NCBI RefSeq assembly: GCF_009883055.1
Contig: NZ_WWVR01000019.1
Coordinates: 1 to 57,042 of the forward strand
Reading direction: 5' to 3'
DNA from: Blautia sp. BIOML-A1
Lineage (GTDB): Bacteria > Bacillota > Clostridia > Lachnospirales > Lachnospiraceae
DNA length: 57,042 nt
Shown here: positions 7,544-16,361 of the stretch, in pieces
Layout: every line of letters starts with the position of its first letter
Position numbering within the stretch: the first letter of the stretch is position 1
Translations under genes and position numbers: made by a program
The notes under the pieces: generated by a model
The model's database searches: none
What the model saw: only the letters and a program-made list of their open reading frames with translations
What the model was told of the DNA's origin: nothing

Positions 7544-8776
7544 TCAGCTGACCGAACTGATATAATAACTGGTACTGATACTGCGCGTACTGTATCCTGT
7601 GCGAATGACAACTGCCGGAGAATCTGTATCTTTTGTTCCGACAGCATGATCATTGATATTTCCTGTACTGAAATTCCATCTCTGCCCATCGCCCAGCGAG
7701 AATGTGTATCTTTTATAAGATGCATAACTGTATGGAGCAGAATTTGAAGCAGAATATGGGGTTGTAAACCAGGCAACAACGCCATTATCCAGTGTAAGTC
7801 TGTACTGATGACAATCACTCATTCCCTGTAAAGGCTCTCTTCCCCCGCATACGGGACACAAGAAACAATAATATCTGTACAGAGTCGTAGTCCTGACCTG
7901 ACGATAGCTGTTACCATATGCCGGATCCAGTGACCAGTTACTCCACGAGCCATACTGTTTTCTCGATTTTACAGTTAGTTTTCTCGATACAGAGTAAGTT
8001 TTGTTATTATACTTTACACTGGCTGTAATGGTTGCCTGTCCGTTTTTTCTGGCTGTAATCACGCCACTATTATTTACCGTAGCCACATTTTTATTAGAAC
8101 TTTTCCACGTAAGTTTCCCACTCTTAGAACACTTTACCTTCATTGTAAGCTTCTGAGAGCCGGTTCTGCTGCAGGAAACAACAAATGTTGGTCTTGTCTC
8201 CCTGGAATATTTCGTAGATGTTATTACAAATCCTCTGGAGTTTCGTGCAGGTTTTACTGTAAATACTACTTTTCCATCATAATATCCCGAAATATCCTTC
8301 ACTCTTACTGTAATTGTGGCTCCTGCCTTTGTACGGACTGCTCGATAATATTTCGGTGTATGTGTATCCTGACACCACAGTTCTTTTAATAAATATTTTC
8401 CTTTTTTTACAGGCAGTTTTACACTTTTTACTTTGATTCCATAAACATCCTGTATATGTTTGTAAACGATATTTTTGGGAACCAGAATATCTGCATCTCC
8501 ATATGATTCAAAACGTCGACGATTATATAAACTGCCATACTCAAAATCCCAGCGAACAATGTTTGGTAATTTCTTTTTCAGTTCTGACTGATTTTTGAAC
8601 CCTGGTCGTGCTTGCCACGACATACTTTCAAACAATTTCTGCACATTTTTCTTCTTAAAAATATTCATGTTGATTGAAGAATTTTGGGATGCTGCCTGTG
8701 CTGTCACAGGTACAGCCGTAATGAACATAATTGAGACGAACAGTAAAACCATGCATTTTTTGACAATTTTTTTCAT
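7544..8776 (-). CDS. Secreted Big2-domain protein with a C-terminal Cys cluster
   Basis: 410 aa. Signal peptide MKKIVKKCMVLLFVSIMFI, cleaved near AQA-ASQ. A novel N-terminal region (about 30-190) includes ELKKKLPNIVRWDFEYGS. A bacterial Ig-like Big2 fold follows (about 205-275; GKLTWKSSNKNVATVNNSGVI, then GQATITAS). The last 130 residues contain CFLCPVCGG and SDCHQY and are rich in Tyr/Ser. No sortase motif or transmembrane anchor is visible, so it is likely secreted or wall-associated by another route. Ribosome site GGAAGGAG. Function unknown. The Cys cluster is unusual for an exported protein. Confidence 0.7.
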   Translation of the reverse strand: MKKIVKKCMVLLFVSIMFITAVPVTAQAASQNSSINMNIFKKKNVQKLFESMSWQARPGFKNQSELKKKLPNIVRWDFEYGSLYNRRRFESYGDADILVPKNIVYKHIQDVYGIKVKSVKLPVKKGKYLLKELWCQDTHTPKYYRAVRTKAGATITVRVKDISGYYDGKVVFTVKPARNSRGFVITSTKYSRETRPTFVVSCSRTGSQKLTMKVKCSKSGKLTWKSSNKNVATVNNSGVITARKNGQATITASVKYNNKTYSVSRKLTVKSRKQYGSWSNWSLDPAYGNSYRQVRTTTLYRYYCFLCPVCGGREPLQGMSDCHQYRLTLDNGVVAWFTTPYSASNSAPYSYASYKRYTFSLGDGQRWNFSTGNINDHAVGTKDTDSPAVVIRTGYSTRSISTSYYISSVS

Positions 8777-8861
8777 AGTATATTTTCTCTCCTTCCTTTG
8801 ATACTTCCAGTATACAACAGTTGTTTTACATATTTGCTTTATATTTTCTCTGGAAGTTAAT

Positions 8862-8899
8862 GAAAAGCCCCCGGATTCTGACAGATCCGGAGGCTTTTC
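8862..8899 (-). terminator. Terminator after the lipoprotein gene
   Basis: Arms GAAAAGCC.CCGGAT and ATCCGG.GGCTTTTC form a 14-bp stem with one mismatch and an 8-nt loop. The A-rich/T-rich flanks suit bidirectional function. It lies between the lipoprotein gene and the start of the Big2 gene. Confidence 0.75.
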
Positions 8900-9028
8900 A
8901 TGATTCTGTTCAGGTTTTCCCTGAAAATATGATAATATGAATTTGTATTTTATGCAAGCATTTTCACTTTATCATGCTAAAGTAAACATTCTGTGACACT
9001 GTTCACAGTCTACTATTCCCTGAACCTG

Positions 9029-9481
9029 TTATCGTCCGTCTACTGCATTCTCGACAGCATCTCCTACATCTTCCACTGCATCGCCGACACCGTCTCCAAG
9101 ATCTTTGACTCCATCTCCCAGTGCACCGGATACCGTTCCGTCGTTATTTTTTTTATCCTTTGTGTTATCCATATTATTTTCCTGAGTTTCACTGCTATCG
9201 TCCGTCACTGTGCCGCTATTTTCTTCCGTTTCCTCTGACACGGTATCTCCATTGTCTATAGCAGTATCATCCGCACCGGAATTTGTATCTGTATTGCTTC
9301 CATTTTCCTCATCATCCCGTGTATCGGTTTCGGTATTATCTGTCTTAGTGTTATCTTCTTTCTTGTCTTCTGTCACAGTTCCACTCTCATCTGCTTTATT
9401 GTTATTACTTCCGCAGGCAGTCAGCATTCCCAGAGCCATTACAAGCAATGTACCTGTCAGGATCCCTTTGGTTTTTTTCAT
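9029..9481 (-). CDS. Acidic, repetitive lipoprotein
   Basis: 150 aa from MKKTKGILTG, preceded by AAAGGAG at nine nt; an in-frame ATG seven codons earlier would contain that site. The lipoprotein signal ends in LTACG, giving a lipidated Cys. The mature part is extremely rich in Asp, Glu, Asn and Thr (DDEENGSNTDTNSGADD), likely disordered. It ends with a periodic segment (GDGVKDLGDGVGDAVEDVGDAVENAV) that could form an amphipathic helix. No known domain. Probably a membrane-anchored surface protein. Confidence 0.7.
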   Translation of the reverse strand: MKKTKGILTGTLLVMALGMLTACGSNNNKADESGTVTEDKKEDNTKTDNTETDTRDDEENGSNTDTNSGADDTAIDNGDTVSEETEENSGTVTDDSSETQENNMDNTKDKKNNDGTVSGALGDGVKDLGDGVGDAVEDVGDAVENAVDGR

Positions 9482-9603
9482 TCTGTCATTCTCCTTTACC
9501 ATGGATTTTATCTTGTGGTAATAATATGTACCAAAATCTAAAATCCTATTCTGGAAGAAGATGGAAAAATTTTATATAGAAGCCGAACCTTTTCATCATA
9601 AAA

Positions 9604-9629
9604 GGCATGTGCCGCGAAAGACACATGCC
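9604..9629 (-). terminator. Terminator of the nucleoside importer operon
   Basis: Perfect 8-bp stem GGCATGTG/CACATGCC with a 10-nt loop, followed on the minus strand by TTTTATG. It starts 10 nt past the stop of the last permease gene. Confidence 0.75.
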
Positions 9630-9638
9630 CATAAAATT

Positions 9639-10559
9639 TTAATCCTCTTTTACATAATTTGCACCGAGTTTTGCCGGTACATTAAACTGTTTTCTGCATA
9701 CGGTCAGTATGATAACAAGAATATATGGCAATGCACTGAACAACTCACTTGGAACAGAGGAAGTTCCCATTGCACGGACAAAAATACCAAGTGCATCGGA
9801 AATACCAAAGATGACACCAAAGATCAGTGCCCCGACCGGGTTCCAGTTTCCAAGGAAACAGATACCAAATGCGATCCATCCACGTCCGCCGATAATCTCT
9901 GCATTGTACATACCTACATTACACAGTGGATAATAAGCACCTGCGATACCACCTAAACATCCCGCTATTGCCACTGCAAGAAAACGTGTACGTGTTACGT
10001 TAATGCCAGCCGCATCTGCTGCCTCCGGATTTTCACCACAGGATCTCATGGAAAGTCCAAGAGAAGTCTTGTAGATCACAAAGAACATGATCGGCACCAG
10101 AATATAGGTGAAATAAGTCACCAGATTCTGTGAAAAAATTGCCTGACCGATGATCGGAATTTTGCTCAGCAGAGGAATCTTTATGGTTTTGAGAATACTT
10201 ACCTTAAGCGGCACCGTCTGAATACCAAAGATTACTCGATAAAAAAATGTACAGCATCCTGTTACAAGGATCGCAACTGCAGTTCCCATTACAATCTGAT
10301 GCTGATGCATATAAATTGTCGTCACGCCATAAAGAAGTGCCACGATCAGTCCGCAGACCATCGCCAGCAGAAATCCGATCAGAAGATTTCCGGAAAGATA
10401 GGCTCCGATAAATCCTCCCCATGCACCAACGAGGAAAATACCCTCGATCGCTGTTACCATCATACCGGTGCGTTCTGCCAGAACCTCACCTAATGCGCCC
10501 AGAACAAGAGGCGTACTCATAAAAATAGCTCTTGTAATCAAATTCACAAAAATCTGCAT
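9639..10559 (-). CDS. nupQ: BMP-type ABC transporter permease (NupQ-like)
   Basis: 306 aa. Second permease of a BmpA-type nucleoside ABC importer. About eight to nine hydrophobic segments; the characteristic ANTGMM-like region reads LAERTGMMVTAIEGIFLVGA near the N-terminus, and the cytoplasmic coupling motif ENPEAADAAGIN is around residue 180. The ATG at 10557-10559 is chosen because GGAGAGG lies seven nt upstream; an earlier in-frame TTG overlaps the previous stop. It is the last gene of the operon and is followed by a terminator. Confidence 0.85.
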   Translation of the reverse strand: MQIFVNLITRAIFMSTPLVLGALGEVLAERTGMMVTAIEGIFLVGAWGGFIGAYLSGNLLIGFLLAMVCGLIVALLYGVTTIYMHQHQIVMGTAVAILVTGCCTFFYRVIFGIQTVPLKVSILKTIKIPLLSKIPIIGQAIFSQNLVTYFTYILVPIMFFVIYKTSLGLSMRSCGENPEAADAAGINVTRTRFLAVAIAGCLGGIAGAYYPLCNVGMYNAEIIGGRGWIAFGICFLGNWNPVGALIFGVIFGISDALGIFVRAMGTSSVPSELFSALPYILVIILTVCRKQFNVPAKLGANYVKED

Positions 10560-10561
10560 AC

Positions 10562-11632
10562 TCAAACCTCTCCTTTCTGGAGTTTCTGTTTCTTCATGCT
10601 TCTAATCTCAAGCTTCTTTCTTACAAAGAAAGACATCAGTACAAACAGCATGACGAAACCAAGCATTACGTCAATAACACTCGCCGGTGCATCTGTAGAA
10701 TGTCCAAGTGCAGTACCTCCGACCTGAAGTGTACCAAACAGGAGTGCTGCAAAAATAACACCGATCGGATTTGCATTTGCCATAATCGCAATACCAATTC
10801 CATAGGAACCGATATCAGACTCCAGTCCGGTAAGAAGCATATGCTGCATACCATTGATCTCGGTAAAACCTGCAAGACCTGCAACTGCACCACTGATAAA
10901 GAACGCAAGCATACACTGCGTCTTCGGATTAATACCGGACATTGCCGCTGCATCCTGATTAAATCCCATGACACGAATGCGATATCCCATAGAAGTACGG
11001 TACAAAATGAACCAGATCACAATTGCCGCTATAACTGCAATTACAATACCCAGAGAAACCGAAGTTCCTTTGATGATTTTGGGAAGCCACGCAGAGTTAT
11101 CAATATAATCTGTCTTAAGATATTCATGTTTGGACTCCTGAAGAACGGTTCTTAAAAGGAGCTGCATGACATAGGTAATAACATAGGTTGACATCATACT
11201 TACCAGGAACTCATTTGCATTGAATTTTGCTTTGAGAAAACCAATGATAAATCCTGTAAGACCTCCACCGATCATACTTGCAAGGCAGGCAGCGATCAGA
11301 ACCACAGGTCCCGGAACCTTCGTCTGAAGCTGCAGGGTAACTGCAACCGCACAGATACATCCTACATAAAACTGCCCCTGTGCACCGATGTTATAAAGGT
11401 TTGCTTTATATGTAAAAGCAAATGCAAGGCTGGTAAGAATCAGAGGCGTTGTCTTTACCAGGATATTTCCCATGGAAAATTTATCTGCAAATGTTTCTGA
11501 AAGCATGATCTTCAGAGACTCGATCGGATTGACACCAAGCAGCGGCAAAAATGCGAAGCTGATCACCAGTCCGAGGATGATCGCCAGAACAGTCCACCAA
11601 AGAAACTCTGCTACTTTTTTCTGTTGTTTCAT
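10562..11632 (-). CDS. nupP: BMP-type ABC transporter permease (NupP-like)
   Basis: 356 aa. First permease of the nucleoside importer. About nine or ten transmembrane segments; FAFTYKANLYNIGAQGQF near residues 71-88 is the family-typical NIGAEGQ element, and the coupling loop GFNQDAAAMSGINP lies near residue 225. The start overlaps the stop of the ATPase gene by ATGA, indicating translational coupling. It ends only two nt before the ATG of the second permease. Confidence 0.88.
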   Translation of the reverse strand: MKQQKKVAEFLWWTVLAIILGLVISFAFLPLLGVNPIESLKIMLSETFADKFSMGNILVKTTPLILTSLAFAFTYKANLYNIGAQGQFYVGCICAVAVTLQLQTKVPGPVVLIAACLASMIGGGLTGFIIGFLKAKFNANEFLVSMMSTYVITYVMQLLLRTVLQESKHEYLKTDYIDNSAWLPKIIKGTSVSLGIVIAVIAAIVIWFILYRTSMGYRIRVMGFNQDAAAMSGINPKTQCMLAFFISGAVAGLAGFTEINGMQHMLLTGLESDIGSYGIGIAIMANANPIGVIFAALLFGTLQVGGTALGHSTDAPASVIDVMLGFVMLFVLMSFFVRKKLEIRSMKKQKLQKGEV

Positions 11633-13158
11633 GATTCTGCACCTTCTTTCTCAGGCTGCACACCAGCCATCAGCAGTCCAATCTTCTCCGTTGTAAGCTC
11701 ACCGTTTTTAAAAATTCCCATGATCTTTCCTTTATAAAGAACTGCAATCCTGTCGGAGAGTGCAAAGATCTCTGAGAGTTCTGTTGAGACAAGAAGAACC
11801 GCTTTTCCTTTATCTCTCTCACCAAGAATTGTTTTGTGAACATAGTTGATCGCACCAAGATCAAGTCCACGGGTTGGCTGGTCAAAAATGATCAGTTTGT
11901 CGCCCATATCAACTTCCCTGGCTACAACCATTTTCTGCTGATTTCCACCAGAGAGACTTCCCGCCGTAACCGTGTGATCCGGTGCTTTGATCGCGTACTG
12001 TTTGATACTGTCTTCTGTGTAACGGTGAAGTGCTGACCAGCGGATCAGTCCATGATTGACCCATTTGTTCAGATAGCTGGATTTGAGAAGCATGTTTTCG
12101 GACATAGACATCTCTGCAACCATTCCATAACGATAACGGTCAGCTGCCGCATATCCCATACCAAGTTTAATCCTGTCTTTGACAGACTCGTTTGTGACAT
12201 CCTCTCCGTCCAGCTCGATCTTTCCGGATGTAATCGGGATTCCTCCATAAATTGCCTCACAGAGTTCCTGCTGTCCATTGTCGGAAACTCCGGCAAATCC
12301 AAGAACCTCTCCCTCGTGGATCTCAAAATTGATATCTTCCAAAAGCGGGGTATGATCCTTCGGTTTAATGCTTAAATCTTTGACCGCAAGGCGTACTCTG
12401 CGATTACTCATATCTTCCGTTCCCGGCTTTTCCAGTGTTTCCAGTTCACGACCAATCATCATATGTGCCAGTTCAGCCTCTGAGGTATCTGTTTTCTTTA
12501 CAGTTCCACAAATGCTTCCGTTTCTCATAACTACGATCGTATCTGAGACTGCCATAACCTCTCGCATCTTATGTGTAATAAATACTACAGAGTTGCCCTG
12601 CTCAACATAACGGCGGACAAATTCCATCAGAGTGTCTATCTCCTGAGGTGTAAGCACAGCAGTAGGTTCATCCATGATCAGGACTCTGGCATTCAGATAA
12701 AGTGCCTTTAAAATCTCAACCTTCTGCTGAGTTCCTACGGAAAGATTCTTTACATACTCTCCTGCCGGTACCTGAAATCCGTACTTTTCTGCAAGTGCCT
12801 GGATTTCTTTTTCTTTTTTCTTAATATCCAGTTTTCCCTTACAGTTTCCAAGAATGATATTCTCTGTGACTGTATGAGCCGGAACCAGTGAAAAATGCTG
12901 CTGAATCATGGAAATACCGGCATCCATTGCTTCTTTTGGTGTTGCTATCTTACGTTCTTTGCCATCGATCCATATCTCTCCTGATGTTGCATGATACAGA
13001 CCATACAAAATCTTCATGATCGTACTCTTGCCGGCCCCATTCTCACCCAGAAGAGCTACAACTTCGCCCTTATGGATCGTAATGGAAACATCGTCATTGG
13101 CTAATACCTTGGCAAAACGCTTGGTGATATGTTTTAATTCTATAACAGGCTCGTTCAT
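11629..13158 (-). CDS. nupO: BMP-type ABC transporter ATPase (NupO-like, two ATPase domains)
   Basis: 509 aa, the usual length for the family. MNEPVIELKHITKRF is chosen as start; AGGAG lies 10 nt upstream. First nucleotide-binding domain: Walker A GENGAGKST, signature LSVGTQQKVEI, Walker B LIMDEPTAVL. The second domain has a degenerate Walker A (GVSDNGQQE), signature LSGGNQQKMVVA and LIIFDQPTRGLD, as expected for rbsA-like tandem ATPases of nucleoside and sugar importers. A hairpin at 13187-13212 separates it from the binding-protein gene, which probably lowers its expression relative to that gene. Confidence 0.9.
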   Translation of the reverse strand: MNEPVIELKHITKRFAKVLANDDVSITIHKGEVVALLGENGAGKSTIMKILYGLYHATSGEIWIDGKERKIATPKEAMDAGISMIQQHFSLVPAHTVTENIILGNCKGKLDIKKKEKEIQALAEKYGFQVPAGEYVKNLSVGTQQKVEILKALYLNARVLIMDEPTAVLTPQEIDTLMEFVRRYVEQGNSVVFITHKMREVMAVSDTIVVMRNGSICGTVKKTDTSEAELAHMMIGRELETLEKPGTEDMSNRRVRLAVKDLSIKPKDHTPLLEDINFEIHEGEVLGFAGVSDNGQQELCEAIYGGIPITSGKIELDGEDVTNESVKDRIKLGMGYAAADRYRYGMVAEMSMSENMLLKSSYLNKWVNHGLIRWSALHRYTEDSIKQYAIKAPDHTVTAGSLSGGNQQKMVVAREVDMGDKLIIFDQPTRGLDLGAINYVHKTILGERDKGKAVLLVSTELSEIFALSDRIAVLYKGKIMGIFKNGELTTEKIGLLMAGVQPEKEGAES

Positions 13159-13186
13159 GATTTCGCCAACTCCTCTCCTTACAAAT

Positions 13187-13212
13187 TTGACAGTGCCTTT
13201 CGGCACTGTCAA
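13187..13212 (-). promoter_or_regulatory. Intercistronic hairpin after the binding-protein gene
   Basis: Perfect 11-bp stem TTGACAGTGCC/GGCACTGTCAA with a four-nt loop and no long U-tract. Hairpins placed after solute-binding-protein genes commonly stabilise that part of the mRNA or partly terminate transcription. A similar arrangement follows pstS in this window. Confidence 0.65.
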
Positions 13213-13251
13213 TTCGTAAACGCATATTCTCTTCATCAACTGTTTTTATTC

Positions 13252-13269
13252 GTAACTGCTCACAGTAAC
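13252..13269. repeat. 18-nt palindrome after the BMP gene
   Basis: GTAACTGCTCACAGTAAC, two nt from the stop codon of the BMP gene. Short form of the dispersed GTAACTGTTCA family. Confidence 0.65.
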
Positions 13270-13271
13270 TT

Positions 13272-14270
13272 TTATTCTGCTTCGGAGAAATACTGGGTGA
13301 AATCGATCTTGCCATCTGTAATATCCTGTACTGCCTGATCAACTGCACTCTTGCACTCATCTGTAACTGCGTCTGTATAGATTGGCTCAAATACGCCCTC
13401 TGCTACACCAACTTCCTGAGCACCTTTCAGTTCACCAGAAGCGATTCCTTTAACGATCCACGGATAAACATTTGACCAGTTCATGTTTACGGATGCTACA
13501 ACACAATCGCTCTCATCGTTTTTGTTTGCTGCAAATGCAACGAATTTTGCACCTTTTTCTTCTGCTGACTGAACAGCACCAGATGCACCTTCATTTGAAT
13601 AGCAGAAAACAGTATCTGCGCCATTGTCGATCATCTGATCTGTCATGGATTTTGTTACAGAAACGTCTGTCCATGTATTCAGGAAAGATCTGTTTGCTTC
13701 TGCTCCTTCGATACCTCTTTCTTCTGCAACTGCCTTGGCAGCACCTTCATAGGTATCAAGAAGTTTTACCATTGCTGCATTGGATTCTCCACCTTCTGTA
13801 GCAAATTTACCATTCTCTGTAGTGTATCCTGCGATGATACCTGCAAGATAAGAGCCTTCATATTCTTTCGGGAATACAGGAACCATGTTGTCAGAATCAC
13901 TTGCAGTTCCGTTAATAACAGTATATACAGTCTCCGGATACTGAGGTGCTACTGCTGCACTTGCCTCATCAAACTGGCTTCCTGCTGCCATTACCAGATC
14001 ATAGCCTTTCTCACCATATTCTGTAAAAGTGGACTCGAATTCTTCTACCGGAACAGATTCAACAACCTCAATGGAGGTTCCGAGTTCTTCGTCACATTCC
14101 TTTGCACCTGCATTGTTACTTGCATTCCAGCTCTGGTCATCAATGCTTCCCGGAAGGATAAGAACAATCTTCATTCCTGCATAATCCGGATCATCTGCCA
14201 TTACCGGTACTGTCATAGTTGCTGTGGCCAGTACACCACAAAGTGCCGCTGCTGCTAATGCTTTTTTCAT
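13272..14270 (-). CDS. bmpA: BMP family nucleoside-binding protein of an ABC importer
   Basis: 332 aa. Extracellular binding protein that captures purine nucleosides for the adjacent importer (family knowledge; ligand inferred). Signal peptide MKKALAAAALCGVLATATM, cleaved near VMA-DD. No lipobox Cys is seen, unlike most Gram-positive members, so it may be released or held by its uncleaved signal. BMP signatures: LILPGSIDDQSWNASNNAG at the N-terminus, VMAAGSQF, and EYEGSYLAGIIAGY. Ribosome site AGGAGG. It is first in the operon, behind a strong promoter. Confidence 0.88.
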   Translation of the reverse strand: MKKALAAAALCGVLATATMTVPVMADDPDYAGMKIVLILPGSIDDQSWNASNNAGAKECDEELGTSIEVVESVPVEEFESTFTEYGEKGYDLVMAAGSQFDEASAAVAPQYPETVYTVINGTASDSDNMVPVFPKEYEGSYLAGIIAGYTTENGKFATEGGESNAAMVKLLDTYEGAAKAVAEERGIEGAEANRSFLNTWTDVSVTKSMTDQMIDNGADTVFCYSNEGASGAVQSAEEKGAKFVAFAANKNDESDCVVASVNMNWSNVYPWIVKGIASGELKGAQEVGVAEGVFEPIYTDAVTDECKSAVDQAVQDITDGKIDFTQYFSEAE

Positions 14271-14364
14271 ATTGAATTTCCTCCTTTTTCCACGGTCTCC
14301 CTGCCGTGTATTACTTTGTGTAACTTTTTTGTCTTTTGTTTAACGTACGATTATTGATGTAGTT

Positions 14365-14393
14365 ACTATATCACAAAAATTTTAAGAGTTCAA
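14365..14393 (-). promoter_or_regulatory. Promoter of the nucleoside importer operon
   Basis: On the minus strand, TTGAAC (14388-14393), 17-nt spacer, TATAGT (14365-14370). The start of transcription would be near 14358, leaving about an 87-nt leader before bmpA. I see no purine riboswitch fold in that leader. Confidence 0.65.
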
Positions 14394-14516
14394 TAATCTT
14401 TTTGTACAATTAGTCTAATGATTTTTTGGTTACTTTTTTATTTTTGGATATTTTTTACAGGCCTGTTCAGTCAAAGGAAAAAATCGATATCTGTTCTGGC
14501 AGATCCATACAAAAAA

Positions 14517-14544
14517 GGCGTAAACACCTTTTGATGTTTACGCC
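14517..14544 (-). terminator. Terminator of the dapB operon
   Basis: Perfect 10-bp stem GGCGTAAACA/TGTTTACGCC with an eight-nt loop and TTTTTTG on the minus strand. It lies about 110 nt after dapB. The rest of the 385-nt gap between bmpA and dapB holds the bmpA promoter and otherwise nothing I recognise. Confidence 0.85.
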
Positions 14545-14655
14545 CTTGTAAATTCGGTTGTTCTTTGATTGATGAAGTCATCATAGCACAACTTTTTTTT
14601 GATTGCAAGAACTTTTTTTAGTCTTTTGTATATCACAAAAACATATTGACGTTAT

Positions 14656-15414
14656 TTATCCCTCGATCACATCAGCCATATCATACCGTCCTGCCGGTTT
14701 CCCTGCGAGGAACTTGGCTGCTTCCACGGCACCTTTGCCAAACACAGCCTTGGAATATGCTGTGTGCTTAAATTCAATCACTTCATCCGGACCGGCAAAG
14801 ATTACTTCGTGGTCTCCTACGATCGTTCCGCCGCGAACTGCAGAGATACCGATTTCCTTATCATCACGCATCTCTCGCTTCTGGCTTCTGTCATAGACAT
14901 AGTGATACTGATTATCCATAGCTTCGTTGAGACTGTCTGCAAGTGCCAGAGCAGTACCGCTCGGTGCATCCAGTTTCAGGCGATGATGACGTTCTACGAT
15001 CTCCATGTCAAATCCTGCGGTTGCCAGAACTTTGGCAGCTTCCTGGATCAGTTTGAGAAGAGTGTTGATTCCAAGAGACATGTTTGCAGATTTAAGGACA
15101 GGAATCTTCTTTGCCGTCTCCTCTACTTTGGCAAGCTGTTCTTCGGAAAGTCCTGTTGTGCAAAGTACAACCGGAAGATTGCGCTCTACGCAGAAATCCA
15201 GCAGTGCATCTGCTGCCTTGGCTGAAGAAAAGTCGATCACTACATCTGCTTCTGTCTGACATGCCTTAATATCTGTAAATACCGGATATGTGGTGTTTCC
15301 CTTGTCTGAGATATCAATTCCGGCAACGATCTCTGCCTCCGCATCCTTCGCAGCCAGATCAGAGATTACCTGACCCATATGTCCACAGCATCCGTGCATA
15401 ATAATTTTTACCAT
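14656..15414 (-). CDS. dapB: 4-hydroxy-tetrahydrodipicolinate reductase
   Basis: 252 aa. Reduces 4-hydroxy-tetrahydrodipicolinate with NAD(P)H in the diaminopimelate/lysine pathway. Dinucleotide-binding GCCGHMGQ at residues 8-15, DFSSAKAA, and the family signature ERHHRLKLDAPSGTALALAD with the catalytic His pair and Lys. Ribosome site GGAGG. It follows dapA by 24 nt, so the two are cotranscribed. Confidence 0.95.
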   Translation of the reverse strand: MVKIIMHGCCGHMGQVISDLAAKDAEAEIVAGIDISDKGNTTYPVFTDIKACQTEADVVIDFSSAKAADALLDFCVERNLPVVLCTTGLSEEQLAKVEETAKKIPVLKSANMSLGINTLLKLIQEAAKVLATAGFDMEIVERHHRLKLDAPSGTALALADSLNEAMDNQYHYVYDRSQKREMRDDKEIGISAVRGGTIVGDHEVIFAGPDEVIEFKHTAYSKAVFGKGAVEAAKFLAGKPAGRYDMADVIEG

Positions 15415-15438
15415 AGTTGTGTTTTCCTCCGGAGTTTC

Positions 15439-16332
15439 TTATGCAAGTTTGATTCCAAAATCTTTCATTGCTTTGATCAGTGTTTCCTTGTTTGCTTCTT
15501 CCATCTCGCAAAGCGGCATACGAAGCGGTCCTACGTTCATTCCCATAAGGTTCAGAGCAGTCTTGACCGGGATTGGGTTTACTTCGCAGAAGAGTGCATT
15601 GATCAGCGGGATTGCATCGATCTGGATCTTGGCAGCTCCCTTGGTGTCTCCCTCAAGGAATTTCATTACCATATCATGAGTTTCCTTCGGTGCAACGTTG
15701 GAAAGAACGGAAATAACACCCAGTCCACCAAGAGAAAGAATCGGAAGAACCTGGTCATCGTTTCCGGAATACAGTTCCAGATCTTCACCTGCCAGAGAAA
15801 CTGTCTTGGCGATCTGAGAAAGATCACCGCTTGCAGCCTTAAGACCTACAATATTCTTAACATTCTTAACAAGGGCAGCAACTGTTGCCGGCTGGAGATT
15901 ACATCCTGTACGGCTTGGAACATTGTACATGATGATCGGTGTCTCCGGTACTGCGTTTGCTACAGCAGTATAGTGAGCAATAAGGCCTTTCTGAGTTGCC
16001 TTATTATAATAAGGAGTTACTATCAGCAGAGCGTCTGCCCCGTAAGATGCAGCTTCCTTAGACATCATGATCGCAGTCTCTGTGCAGTTGGAACCTGTTC
16101 CTGCGATAACCGGAACACGTTTGTTTACTTTATCAATTGCAAATTTAATCGTCTTGAGATGCTCTCCATGTGTCATAGTTGCAGACTCACCTGTAGTACC
16201 GCAGATAATGATCGCATCTGTACTGTTGGCAATCTGATACTCGAGCAGTTCTTCAAGTTTATCGTAGTTCACCTTTCCGTCTTCATACATAGGGGTAACG
16301 ATCGCTACACCTGCACCTTTAAAAATTGCCAT
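15439..16332 (-). CDS. dapA: 4-hydroxy-tetrahydrodipicolinate synthase
   Basis: 297 aa. Condenses pyruvate and aspartate semialdehyde. Signature GTTGESATMTHGEH (about 45-58), catalytic Tyr136 in MYNVPSRTG, Schiff-base Lys165 in VGLKAASGD. Ribosome site GGAGGAG. It lies 29 nt after cobO and 24 nt before dapB. No lysine riboswitch is apparent upstream. Confidence 0.95.
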   Translation of the reverse strand: MAIFKGAGVAIVTPMYEDGKVNYDKLEELLEYQIANSTDAIIICGTTGESATMTHGEHLKTIKFAIDKVNKRVPVIAGTGSNCTETAIMMSKEAASYGADALLIVTPYYNKATQKGLIAHYTAVANAVPETPIIMYNVPSRTGCNLQPATVAALVKNVKNIVGLKAASGDLSQIAKTVSLAGEDLELYSGNDDQVLPILSLGGLGVISVLSNVAPKETHDMVMKFLEGDTKGAAKIQIDAIPLINALFCEVNPIPVKTALNLMGMNVGPLRMPLCEMEEANKETLIKAMKDFGIKLA

Positions 16333-16361
16333 TTGAACTCCTCCTTTATTCTTCTGTAATT

